Assembly (NCBI RefSeq): GCF_001949145.1
Contig: NW_019091495.1
Location: forward strand, 187,813-251,812
DNA: 64,000 bases
Direction of reading: 5' to 3'
DNA from: Acanthaster planci
Lineage: Eukaryota > Echinodermata > Asteroidea > Valvatida > Acanthasteridae
Part shown: positions 45,401 to 56,089 of the stretch, piece by piece
Layout: every line of letters starts with the position of its first letter
Numbering within the stretch: position 1 is the first letter of the stretch
Notes under the pieces: generated by a model
What the model saw: only the letters and a program-made list of their open reading frames with translations
What the model was told of the DNA's origin: nothing
Database searches by the model: none
Made by a program: the position numbers and the translations under genes

Positions 45401-48375
45401 CATTGTTTCAGCATTTTCTGACCAGGCACAAATAATGCTATCATCAAACTTGGTCTGAAAATGACATTTTTAAGTATCTGATCCGGCTAAAAATTAGGAA
45501 TTGAAGAGAAGGTGGGTTACTCTTTTGAAATATTACAAAACCTATCAATTCATCTTCCCCTCAAGTTTTACTTTGAACCGTCATCATAGGAAACAGCAGA
45601 GTGTGACTTTAAGCTCATTTTGTGGTGACGGGTCACAAATACATGAAAAAGGTGGCAAACGTTACTATTACTATGATCAAGGCCTTTGCAGTCCACATGC
45701 CAGCATTACTCCTGCACCATGATCCTGACAATACCTGTCAGATGAGGGTTGTTTTTAAAAAAAAAATAAGCAGTTGCCAGCGCCCCTAGATAGGCAGCGG
45801 GCACCAGGGAATTTAGGCAAGGGGTTAACTAGGTGATCTGTTGACATCGTTGCCCGGTAGGAAAGGGGATTACTTCCGCTATCTGGCAGAGTTCTGCACT
45901 GGTGACGCAAAGCGGTGCCAGGCTGACAACAGTCTGAAGGCCTACAAGGAGGCATTTAACGATGCCAAGGAACTCCAGAGCACACACCCCATCCGACTTG
46001 GCCTAGCCTTAAACTTTTCCGTATTCTACTACGAGATCATGAGCAGTCCAGTAAGTATAAGAGAAGTGAAAAACTTTCATCACGGGTAATACTTCTCATT
46101 TCAGTTTCGTAGTATTGAGGGTTTTTCTTGTTCAACCTCCCTGCCCACTGTATCAGCATGCTCTGGCCAATAAACAGAAACAGTTCTGCTTCTGATTACA
46201 CGCCTTTCAAAATAGGGTCGGTAGGTTGGACACTTTTTTTGCCAATTTTAGTTGTGCTGATTGAATGGGATATTCAATTTTATGTGAATTCCAGCCTTGA
46301 CAATTTCCATTTGCGCCGCGAAAGGTGTAAAGTTTTGCCACAAATGTTGCCCTAATCAATGTAAAAATATCTACAGTTGACAATTCTTAAGAATAATGGA
46401 CATTTTTTCTGATGCACAATGTTTATATATCAAGTGGTAAGTGTGCATGGTGGACTTCAAGGGGCGGGCGTGCTGTGGCAGGAAATTGTGTGGAAACACT
46501 TCAAGTACTTGTATGAGTGATACAAACTCAGATTGAATATATGAACACAGAAAATAGACAAGAAATCAAGTTCCGTGAACAGCCTGGAAAAGTCATGGAA
46601 AAGTCATGGAAAAGTCATGGGAAAATTGTTATTATTTTCAAGGCATGGAAATGTCATGGAATCTTGTAAAAATGACTAAAGTGATGGAAAAGTCATGGAA
46701 TTTTAAAAACACACTGTGTGATTTCTGTTATCAAAAATAAGTGCATAAAATGGGTGATTTTATTCGCAACTTTAAAAGTCCGAAGAATCCAAAAAATTGC
46801 GCTATTGGGCCATGGATTTTCATAAGTTGGTCATGGAAAAGTCGTGGAATTTAATTGTCCTTTAGGTGGCGGAATCCTGTGTGAATGAACTTACAGAATT
46901 CTTTTTGCTACGTCAACTTTTTTCAACGTGCAGTAGTAGATTACAACGAATGTGATCGATTCAGGGAACAAGATAATAAAGAAAAGCCTTCCCTTGAATA
47001 TGGTCCATGGGGGGTTGACATTTTGTTTAAATGAGCCACTGACATCACCTTTACACCAAATGTGATGGTTTGTCCCGTGTCGACCATTAAATTCTGCTTC
47101 ACCAGGAAGAGGCATGCAAGCTGGCCAAAGAGACGTTTGACGATGCACTGAAGGAGCTAGACACAGTGGATGAAGACAATTACAAGGACTCCACACTCAT
47201 TCTCCAGTTGCTAAGAGATAACCTCACCCTCTGGACGTCAGAGAATGAGACTGAAGGTATGATGCTAGGCCACAGCTCTCCAACCCCAGCCAAATCCCAA
47301 GAGCAAGCAAATAGCATTTGCTGATTCCGTAATGCTAAGGAGACAGAGTCAAATCGCCAGACAACAATTGAAACAGTTAATTACTTTAACTTGGAACCCT
47401 CCACTGGCGTGTGCAAAAATTACTTGCCCTGAGAGTGTTATATCACTTGGCAAGGTTGGTGTGCATATCTCATACTTACCAGCTTTGTACCACCACCTTG
47501 GATCATTTACGTCTTCCCAGCTTATTATAAGAGGCTTGGAAAGGCCATAACTTCCACGTCACTTCCACGTCACTGTGACTAAAATGGTAATTGCTTATTA
47601 TGGGGGAACTTAGAATAAAGGACTTTCATCCTTCAAATTGGATAGCCCTACCAGTAGCCTGAATGGGGTTTTGTAACCAGTCCTTTTCCTGTTTATTCAG
47701 ATTAGTCTATTAATCAGTCAGCTGATGAATTAAGATTAAAGGAAGTTTTAACCCTAACAGTCTCAAATCCTCCAATTTCAGTATGAGTTTACATACACCC
47801 TTGGGGCTTAGGGTTAAAGATATTGGACAGAGAAAAACAAAACAGGCCAAATAACAGCACTTACAGAATGAGTTCTCCTGGAAAAAAATTGGAAACCCCC
47901 CTTTCAAACGCTAGTGCTGCCCAACTGTATTGCAAAATGGCTGTTTCCAACTTGAAACTGATTCTTTCATGGCAAGTAACAAAAGAGCTCCCATCGACTT
48001 ATACAAGTCAGCATAGCAGTTGAGCAGACTGGTAGAAATGGACACAATGGTAGAACTGTGTCTTTACCTGTAGTCATGAGCACCACCTCCTATTCAATAC
48101 ACAGCCCAGCCTGGCACTCACCTGCCTCACTTAGTTGTTGAAACAAAATCTGCGACATTGGGTAGAGAATCAAGGAAACTGAATGGTCATCCTTGCTTTC
48201 GTAATGCAGCATAAAGAAGTGTTGTGTGAAAGTCAGACATCTTCCTAATATTTTTATTATTTTTTTTAAAATTTATTAAAAAACTTTCAGTTTATTTTTA
48301 AATAAATTCGTGTGTTTTGTTTCTGCAGCGGAGCCAAAAGTAGAAGATATTGAGGATACGCAGCAAGAGTCCTAA
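27401..48375 (+). CDS. 14-3-3 protein, complete, six coding exons
   Basis: This is a dimeric adaptor that binds phosphoserine/phosphothreonine motifs on client proteins in the cytosol. Coding exons are 27401-27470, 43087-43286, 44700-44806, 45861-46050, 47106-47256 and 48329-48375; the phases agree and give 254 residues, the family length. Hallmarks are LAEQAERYD at 15-23, [20 protein letters not shown] at 44-63, FRYLAE at 131-136, the [15 protein letters not shown] block at 170-184 and [12 protein letters not shown] at 224-235. The phosphate-binding residues are present as K52, R59, R132 and Y133, and N177 and N228 match the conserved asparagines. The start MDD resembles the epsilon class, but the rest is mixed, so I give no isoform name. 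The exon 2 donor (GAG|GTTTGG) is weak. The acidic tail ends DTQQES. Confidence 0.94.
28530..28690. mobile_element. Degraded family A-like element
   Basis: The words AGCGCAGTTGTAGGACAGCACA, shortened here to its core GTTGTAGGACAGCAC, plus GTGTATCTTTGTGC and CCAAAGGAGTGACTTCTGTA match the interior and end of the window-start element (1-349). No intact TTAA flanks remain. Confidence 0.45.
30416..30815. mobile_element. 400-bp TTAA-flanked element, family B long form
   Basis: TTAA at 30412-30415 and 30816-30819 bound a body starting TCCTAACCGCC and ending GATGATTAGGG. Repeated words CAATCCTTC, AAATCCTC and AGGATTTTGAAGGAT occur inside on both strands. The right end matches the 65-bp array and the 51-bp element. 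Confidence 0.55.
34349..34979. mobile_element. 631-bp hAT-like non-autonomous element
   Basis: The two ends are inverted: TAGTGCTGCAGCCGAACC at the left, and the reverse complement of the right end reads TAGTGCTGCAAGTAGGGC. The first ten bases match exactly. The flanks are 8-bp repeats with one mismatch, GTACATTC (34341-34348) and GTACATAC (34980-34987). An 8-bp duplication with TAG...CTA ends is typical of the hAT superfamily. No transposase is encoded. The interior includes a dense TACATGTA palindrome cluster. Confidence 0.65.
37859..38275. mobile_element. 417-bp TTAA-flanked element, family B long form
   Basis: TTAA at 37855-37858 and 38276-38279 flank a body starting CCGTAATCCACCCTC and ending GGGGGTTAGGG. 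The interior has AATCCTCCTAAATCCTCC on one side and TTTTGGAGGATT words on the other, so the arms are self-complementary. It is non-coding. Confidence 0.6.
42201..42755. repeat. 19-bp tandem array with 101-bp higher-order unit
   Basis: About 28 copies of ACATGTAAATGTAGCTCCC or ACATGTACATGTAGCTCCC run head to tail. The left half is mainly the AAAT form and the right half the ACAT form. In the right half a 25-bp variant (one extra ACATGT) and a TCGT variant recur together; the TCGT words at about 42491 and 42592 are 101 bp apart, equal to 25 plus four times 19. All three - strand frames stay open for about 196 codons because the unit lacks stops; they are not genes. Confidence 0.9.
43885..44072. 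mobile_element. 188-bp TTAA-flanked element, family B related
   Basis: TTAA at 43881-43884 and 44073-44076 bound a body starting TTCTAACTCC and ending GGAGGGTAAGAG. The ends are diverged from CCCTAA/TTAGGG but recognisable, and interior words such as CAATCCTAC recall family B. Confidence 0.45.
44524..44629. mobile_element. 106-bp pogo/Tc1-like miniature element
   Basis: The ends CAGTTGAACCTCGTTAATAA and TTATTAACGAGGTTCGACCG are inverted repeats of about 20 bp, flanked by TA at 44522-44523 and 44630-44631. A TA target site with CAGT(T/C)GAACCTCG ends is typical of pogo-type Tc1/mariner elements. Related fragments occur near 51745-51810 and 55082-55125. Confidence 0.65.
44807..45860. other. 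14-3-3 intron 3
   Basis: It holds a fragment closely related to the 62-bp element of intron 5 (44970-45038: CCCTAACAGTCCCAAATCC, then TTAGGG before TTAA at 45035-45038). The left TTAA is missing. The remainder shows nothing. Confidence 0.5.
46051..47105. other. 14-3-3 intron 4
   Basis: It contains a repeat block at 46580-46860 in which GGAAAAGTCATGG and close variants recur at least seven times, partly in tandem at 46590-46622. No coding sequence is recognised. Confidence 0.55.
47752..47813. mobile_element. 62-bp TTAA-flanked micro-element
   Basis: TTAA at 47748-47751 and 47814-47817 flank a body starting CCCTAACAGTCTCAAATCC and ending GGGGCTTAGGG. The interior AGTTTACATACACCCT closely matches 45007-45023. 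It lies in intron 5 of the 14-3-3 gene (47257-48328), which otherwise shows nothing. Confidence 0.7.
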
Positions 48376-49830
48376 AGTAGATTTCTCATACAGGGGAATA
48401 GTAAGACGTGTTTAGTGTGAGTATATGAATTCTGTGGAAGGCTGCACATTGGGCCCATTTCACAAAGCTGTCATGTAAACACTACTGGATAAGTTGAACC
48501 TTTGTTCATTGTGAATGAAGAGGTATCCATGTTTTGTGCAATTGCGGAGTTATGGCCCAGTCCAACAAAACCTGTCACAATGATGGCCATTAACATTTAG
48601 CACCATTATCCTCTGTGAGCACATCTTCCTTTGTGTGGTGAATGAAAACTGGAAATTCTATCACACCCAGTGTGATTAAAATTGGACATTTGTGAATACT
48701 GCACATTTAACTTTTGTGCTGGTGAACAAGATGCGATGGTTTAAAGACATTACTCCACAAACCAATGAATGCTCAGTACTGGAAGTACAGTGGTCCATGC
48801 TGATTCCAAGGAAAGCATGAACTGGGGGGGGAGAGTTCGGCTGTCTGTCCTATTTTGCACCTTCTTTTTTTTTTCTTAGACTGAACAGGTTGATTTATGA
48901 GGTGTGACTATGATTGTATTTGAACTGGCAGAGAGTTCTGGAAATAGAGGAAAACGTGAGGCTTGTTTTCTTCTGCTCACACAGAGGCAGAAATTATTGG
49001 GCTGTTTGGGGGACATCCACCCAGTTTACCCAGACATTCCTAGAGCTTGTTCAAGGAAACCTCGGAAGTGCACTGGAACGAAGACCAAACAGAGAGCAAG
49101 TGCCCAACGTTAAAGGAAAAGTCATCAGCACTCTTGAGTGTCCACTTTTACACCTGGGTCACGGTCACTGGCCCTGTATTACCTGAGTGACGTTGCTTAA
49201 ACAGGACTTCATCGAGAAATGGATAAAGAGTTTGGGGCATTGGGTTGGGAGGGTTAATCACTAATGTGTAGTTTGTGTATGTTCATAACATTAAAAAAAA
49301 AAAACTGGCATCCAGTGTTCTCACAAAAATGTCTCTCCGAGAACTGACCGAACATTTTTGTTCAGGGTGTGCATGAATTGAATACAATACCCATTTGCCT
49401 GTAACTTTAATGTTACAGTACCTTGACTCTGTACAGTTGCTAGTGTGTGTTGTGGCATGGCTTGTGAAAGAAGAGCTTAACATACAGTCGTGGAGGTTTC
49501 ATTGAGCCTTCATGTGCTGGTTTTAAACCCCACCCCACCCCTTATCTTCCAAGAACTTGTGTTACATTTTACTTGACATTCGTTGAGACTTGCTGCTATG
49601 AGTTATCCATTGTAATCATGACGACTGTTGTGTTTTCGTCGGACGTTCCATGCACACTATTTGAATTGAATTTGTGCACAACTTCTGCCTCCTTTTGAAC
49701 TGGAAAGAAAACTAGTCCCTCTCTTCCTTTTGTGAGAACACTGAGCCATTGTGTGTGGAATAGGCTTTTTTTGTGTTTCCCTGCCGATTAAATAAATAGT
49801 TTTTTTATTTCTGTTTAACGGCAGCTGTAA
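48376..49830 (+). terminator. 14-3-3 3' UTR with candidate polyadenylation signal
   Basis: The stop TAA is at 48373-48375. The first strong AATAAA lies at 49791-49796, followed by T-rich sequence. Long UTRs are usual for 14-3-3 genes, but the true cleavage site is unknown. Confidence 0.4.
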
Positions 49831-52806
49831 TATGGTGCCTATTGTCAATGTAAGTGTGGTAATACATGATTTATTATTTTGATAAAATGTGGCAAGTATA
49901 TTATGAAGTGTTTTTTTTTTATTTGGGGTCTTTTTATTTATTTTTCTCCTTTTTTTGTTGGTTATTTGAGTGATGTAATTAGTTGGTAGTGTTTTTATTA
50001 TTAAAGTTGATTTTTGCCTTTCTGGTTTTTGTCGTTTGGGTTTTTCCCCCCTCCAGGGAGGCTGTTTTGCTTGAAGGGGAAAGCTTGTGAAATGAAACTT
50101 GCACATGTGCATTAGGATAGATCGTACTCAATCTTCTTTTTTTTTTAAATATTACCATAGTGTTTGCACATGAAATGGCATTTTCTGGTATGGAAATAAG
50201 TTTAAATGCATTTCCTTTTTCCCAATCTTCAACTTGAAGTCTCTACAATTACAGCATTGCATATGGTGTTATTAAAAAGTGCTGCCAAGTTCAACCCTAG
50301 TGTGCTCTGGGATAGATTGCTGTCTCTCTGAAAGAGGGCTTCACAATAACCCCCCCACTCAAATTGTTAGCATGTACTTGTATTTTATGTACTGTTTGTC
50401 AGTTCACTCTTTTCTCATACCATTGGACGAATCGGTGCCAGCCGGTCAAATATAATGAAAGGGAACACGCAATCACATGTCATCTTAGTTTGACGTACCC
50501 CACTTTCAGCTGTGCTGTTCAAGGCTCTGAATGCAGTATATTAACACGGTGAAAAGAGTGTTTCTTGCAGAAATACTGTACATTATACTTGTGAAGAACA
50601 TGCTTTTCTGTGTCGTGCACGTCAGCAGTCTCTCAATAACGCACTCTTGTTCTTAACGTACAAATCACTTGTTAAGATACATTGTACAATGTACATGACT
50701 AAAATCTTATGTGTAGTCGTTTGTATGAAAGCGTGAACCACAGTAGATACTAACGTAACTTAAGAATGGCGTACTTTATGGTGGTTCCAACTCTAGAACT
50801 CTGCTTAGCCTAGTATTTCTATCAGTCAGCATTGTTTAATTTTCATCGATTGTACTTTTTTTCTGGAAACGACAACCTGGGAGCTTAAATGTCATTAAAC
50901 ATGCTTGTTACTGAACGTAAATACTCGGGTGTAAAAGTGTACATCTATTTATTGACGTGGTACGATATGCATCCCAAACTTTTTGGAATCTTTGAGAAAT
51001 GTTTGGTCCATATGTAGTGAATGTATGATTGTTTTATTTTGTTTCATTTCAGATGATTATTTTGGCACTAGGAGATGCTGTTAATTTAGGCTTTGCTTCG
51101 AGATCCAAGGGATTTTTTTCTGCCTTCAGCTACATGTCTGTGTATCGCATAGTAGTTAATCCAATAAATCTGGCCAAAACATGTTACCACCCTCATTGAA
51201 GTTTTCTGTCGATGTCTGAATGAGCTGTGTTTCAATGAAAAGGAAGGTCCTCTGAAAAAAGCAGCATCAGTCCCGTGCAAGGAGTGGGATGGTGTTTTTT
51301 TATTCCAAATTTTGAAAAGTATCCCTCATATAAATGCTTAGATTCCATACATTGTACGTGCACATGTAAACATATATTTGGTTTGATTCACATTGCATGG
51401 CTTCTAATGGAATCTGAAATCTTAGAAGAGTAGCCTTATTTCAAGACTGTTCACATTGTCCAACATCATGTTCTCTGTTGGGAAAATTCAGCTGTGTATG
51501 TACTTTATGCTTTATCAACTCCAAGCCTTGTCAGCAACTCTGAAATTTAAAGACAAAGGGTTCTCTAAATTGCAATGTGAATGAATCGAAGTACTCGAAG
51601 GATGTGAAATGGTTTTTATCATTTGGGTCGTTTTTAATCCAACTCGTAATTTGGCCATGGTTGACTGACTTTGATAGTTAATCCTTAGCTAGGCTGGGGT
51701 TACGGTGGAGTTGCAACACTCCAATGCACCTTTAGACAATACTGTACAATAAGCTCTCGTTTATAGCAAGTTCACAGGAACCAGGCAAACGACCAGAACC
51801 TTGTTAATTAAGACTAGGAAAAGAACTCGGGGCTTGGGACTTCAGATTTCCCTCTTAGTACATGTATTTTTTTGTTAAAGTGCTCATATGTCGGGAGTTG
51901 ACGAAATTTTCTTGCTCTCTTCCACCCTTGGTCTGGATCCCCGCTACTGGGACGGATGCGCCATAGAGCTCAAGATTGGTGCGACTTTAGTTTACAAATC
52001 TCTTGCAACCTGAAAATGGTAAGACGACTAAGTGTGTATTTGCCTGCAACTGGGGACCCCCTATTGTTCCTCTATTGTTTGTACTTTAACTTTTTTAGAA
52101 GACCACCCATATGTTTTGTACACAGTTGTCAATTGGGGACCCTCTGTCAATTGGGGACCTTATTGTCCTCTATTGTTCAGGGTCCCCAATTGCATGCAGA
52201 AACAAACTCGTGAAAGTGGGTGTGGCCGGTCAAACCATTACTTGCTCGACAAACTTTCCTGTCAGTGATGGCTTCCTTTGTATGTCATTGATAGTGCTCA
52301 TCCTCGGGTAGAGAATGCAGTTGAAGTACCTTGAGATGATGAAAATGACGAGACTAAACATGATAAACTATCGGCTGTATACCCAGATATCCGGCAGCAT
52401 TTGATCGGCTGACAGCCGCGGCATTGTATGATTGCATCATATCGGCGCGCTTGAAGCAATTGCGCGCGCGAATCTCGGCCCAGTATGCTCTGGTACATTT
52501 CCGGCCTTACCGGAACATCCGCATTCAAGTTTGTTCCCAGGGCGTGAGTCTCCGGTATTAAACCCCGTATCCCTCAATAACGTGTGAAATTAAAACATGG
52601 GGTCGCTCTGCGAACGACGAGGCTGTACACTGACCGGTACCCTTCATGACAGGCCTGTTTGTTTTATTGTACAAGACATTCTTGGGAACCAGTGTAATCC
52701 TGACAACTGCACAAATTAACCGCGTTTACTTCAGGAACCGGCGTACATTCCACAGCATTTGGTGGTAGTTTTGAGAAACGATTTTGAACCATTTAGACTT
52801 CCTGTG
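49831..52806. other. Intergenic region between the two 14-3-3 genes
   Basis: No gene is recognisable. It holds T-rich stretches at 49910-50050, a fragment related to the pogo-like element near 51745-51810, a small inverted-repeat element at 52044-52195 and a GCGC-rich patch at 52440-52475 that could mark the promoter of the downstream gene. Confidence 0.45.
52044..52195. mobile_element. About 152-bp inverted-repeat element
   Basis: The left end TGCAACTGGGGACCC and the reverse complement of the right end TGCAATTGGGGACCC differ at one of 15 positions. Inside, CAATTGGGGACC recurs twice in tandem and CTCTATTGTT recurs near both ends. The target-site duplication is not clear. Confidence 0.5.
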
Positions 52807-52876
52807 ATGGAGGAAAAGAACTGTGAAGATCTTGCCTACATGGCAAGGCTAGCAGAGCAGGCCGAGAGATATGATG
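52807..52876 (+). CDS. 14-3-3 paralogue, first coding exon only
   Basis: The ATG at 52807 opens MEEKNCEDLAYMARLAEQAE followed by RYD, the helix A region of a 14-3-3 protein, then a GT donor (GATG|GTAAGA) at 52877. The exon is 70 nt and ends in phase 1, exactly like exon 1 of the upstream gene (27401-27470). It lies 4.4 kb behind that gene's stop on the same strand, so it belongs to a tandem second gene. No second exon (expected core [10 protein letters not shown]) is visible to the window end; the first gene's intron 1 is 15.6 kb, so the remainder most likely lies outside. A lone exon left by partial duplication is the alternative. Confidence 0.8.
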
Positions 52877-53283
52877 GTAAGAAGTAAATACAATTTTTTT
52901 TCGATAATCTTTACTGTCATGACTGTAGACTTTTTGCAGTCATGGCAGTGGCAGACATGACAGAGTGGTGTGGAACTTGGTGTCACTGTTGTGTGTTGCT
53001 GTTAGTGCACATCATATACAATATACAGATGTACATCATCAGTCATGTAAATGTAACGTTAAATAATAATACATCAGGGACCACCAATTCCACGACGCTG
53101 CTTTAGCACAAACAGAAATAGTGAAGGTTAGAACATTTTTTCTGCTGGGCCTAGGCTATCATCATGGCTATAATTACCAGACTTGAAGCAGCACCGTGAA
53201 ATTGGGCTCAGAACTTGGACAGTCCGACCTTAGTCCGAGTAGGCCTACCCCTAGAACTGTGGGGTCCAACGTCCCCCCCCATA

Positions 53284-54168
53284 AACCCCACAGAAAAAAG
53301 AGCCTTATTCGCCATAGACTAGTGCAGGACATATAACAGGGCATGAACAGCAATTCCATTCGAGTTGTGTACCCATGATAGAAATGTTGCTTCATTTCCC
53401 CCCAAAGTTTTATGTAAGATAGCTTACATACCTTTGTTTTGAGTACCAAGTACCTTTTTCCAAAAAGAGGCGCAAATGTTTCCTGATCAGTGTCTGACAG
53501 TCATGCGGTTCATGTGTAATTGCGAAGACGAGCCATGACCCAATGGTTGACTACGGCTGCGATCGATACACAAGGCTCGGAAATTGGGTACAACTACTTT
53601 CCGTATGTTTGTGTGTAATTTTTAGCTGGTTGAAATGGCTTCGGCGCGCTGGGGGTCACACTGATCAATCACAGGGCTCCTCATTATTTATGCTCGAATG
53701 GCAGGAATGACAAGCAACAGCCGTTTGGTGCCAGTGTGTGTGGGCGTGCTGTCGCACAGTGAACACTTTCTGTTGAGGACAGGCAACAATCTTTGTCTGC
53801 ATCCCCATGCGGCCTTGACAGAATGTATTACACTGGTATGGAAAGCGGCTGCAGCCAATTTCCTTGACCTGTGCATCAATCGCAGCCGTAGTCAACCATT
53901 TGGTCGCGGTTCGTCTTTGCACTTGTACAAAAGTGAACCGCATGACAAATATTTGCACCTTTTTTTTTTAAAAGGGCATGGTTTTGGCCCATTTTTTTCT
54001 TGATACTCGGTACCAAGTATGTAAGCTATCTTACATAGAACTCTTGGGAGAAATGGAGCAGCATTTCTATGAGCACAAAACCAGGATAAAATCCCTGTTC
54101 GTGCCCTGTTAGTGTTAAACGTCATGTAGAGCCTTTTGGCAAAAAAAGGCTCGTTTTCTGTGGGGTTC
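53284..54168. mobile_element. Fold-back element with arms of about 165 bp
   Basis: The left arm 53284-53446 and right arm 54004-54168 are inverted copies. AACCCCACAGAAAA, ACAGGGCATGAACAG, GAAATGTTGCTTCATTTC and TATGTAAGATAGCTTACATAC on the left have near-identical reverse complements on the right. The roughly 560-bp centre has no recognised domain. The superfamily is not assigned because the target-site duplication is not visible. Confidence 0.65.
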
Positions 54169-56089
54169 GTGGGAGCTTGACCAGGAAACAGTCATTGGTA
54201 ACAGTCCCAAATGTCATGGTCAACACCTCTTATGCCCAAGTACATATGGACCGCTCCTGCATGTTTCATTACAGGACCATGTTCCTCCATAGAGTTATTG
54301 CATTAGCAAAATCTAAGCATGTGTATTTGAATGGGAGGAGGTGTCAAAAAGTTTAAGTGTCGTGCTTGTGCCGAGCGAAAACGGTTGGATTTCGACAGAT
54401 TTCACTCGAAATAGTTCAAGCCCCGAGTGAGAATCCTCTGAATTCACCTCAAAAACTGTCCTTCAAATGTCTAATGCGCCTCTCTATAGATTAAATGAGA
54501 ATCAGACATTCCAATAATGATAGTATGGTTTACGTACATATGGAAAGAAAAGAGAAATGTAACAGGTGGTTCGCATTTCAAAATAGCAGGAAACAAATTT
54601 CGTATTAATTCAATTCAATTTTAATTAACTCTTGATGTCACACAATTCAGGATTTATGTACAAAAGAGATTTTGCTTTATTAGAGGAAATGAACAAGCCA
54701 ATCAGTATGAGAAATATGAAGTGAATCCAGAGAACACCAATTCAGATGGCCATATATTCAAATAGGAGATTTACAGAAAATGCATGATCCTGTTAAATTA
54801 GGATACACTTTGAACTCAAGAAAAAAAAGGGCGCCTGAGTTCTAGATGTAGAGATGAGTTGCGACAAGTCATTCCAAGGTGGGAGAACAGGAGTCTGTCA
54901 TGTTGTGTTGCTGGTTGGCAAAAGTGAAGAAAGAAAGTTCAGCAGAGGAAATGTAAAGCACAGGAGTACTTGCGCAACCGACTTTCTATGGATCACATGC
55001 TTTGGTAGCTGCACATCGTTTATGAAAACCTCAAAATAGAATACCATCTTGCATGTAAGTTAACATTTAAAGGAAAAATACGGTCGACTCCTGTTATTAT
55101 GAGGTCGGTCATAACAATAACCCGGATGCAATGAGCATATTCTCCCAGTCCCGAACAATTTGTGTCCATTGCTATGGAGAAATATTTGGTTATTTCGTGC
55201 AGGAATATTGCGAGACTCCGCCTCCAATGACGATTTGTGCCAACCCCATGCGAGCAAAAGTATTGTTCTCAACCCATTTACAGCGACTTTTTTCCAAACT
55301 GTATTATCTGCAGCTGTCAACAACAAACCTTTTGTCCCGATTCGGGCATCATACGTTTTCCCAGTCTGTCAACGCCTTATCAGTGCACCTTTGTAAGAAC
55401 TTCAACGTTATAAGTCAAAGTGATTGAAAAGTACACTCAAACTACCTCAAATAATGCACTAAATACATCTTTAGCTTAATGTAAAAGCAAAGCTTTCCGA
55501 GGAAACATCTCTTTTGGTTTCGAGTCTCAGAACATTACTGGCTAGTGGAAATTACAAGAGACATGTATCAAAACCTTCATCATCTTAAATTTGCTTGAAC
55601 TTCTCAAAATATCCCCAAAGTCCAGACTTCATATAATCAATCGGTACACTCCTTTTCACAATTTACAACAGGAGTCACAGTGAAAAATGCAATGACTAAA
55701 CCGCAGAAAAGGTACACAATAGTATAAAATGATATAAATAGGAACTCAAACTTACCTAAGATAAAGAGTCAACACTCATTAACATAAGGGGAGACTTGGA
55801 TTTTGAAGTCCTCCAGTCCAAAGAAAAGTAGTGCAGAGCGTAGACAGAGTTCTGCAGGCAAGTGGCCAGCACAATGGCAAAGTTTGGAATGCCAGGCTTG
55901 TCAAAATTTTGGGGCAAACCGCCACCCAGAACATGCCTTTGCCACATTACCAGCTCAGGCTGTCATTGGACAACTAAAATGTCATACATGACTCCAATAC
56001 TGATTGGTCATTTAGTATCTAGGCAGATGAGTACTCAGCAGAAGTTTATGGCTTTCACAGCTTGGGGTAAGGTGCAAACAACAACTAGA

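Noticed and set aside
52807-52876. Alternative first exon of the upstream 14-3-3 gene
   Set aside because: It lies downstream of that gene's stop codon on the same strand, so it cannot splice to its exons in the normal order; a tandem paralogue is simpler.
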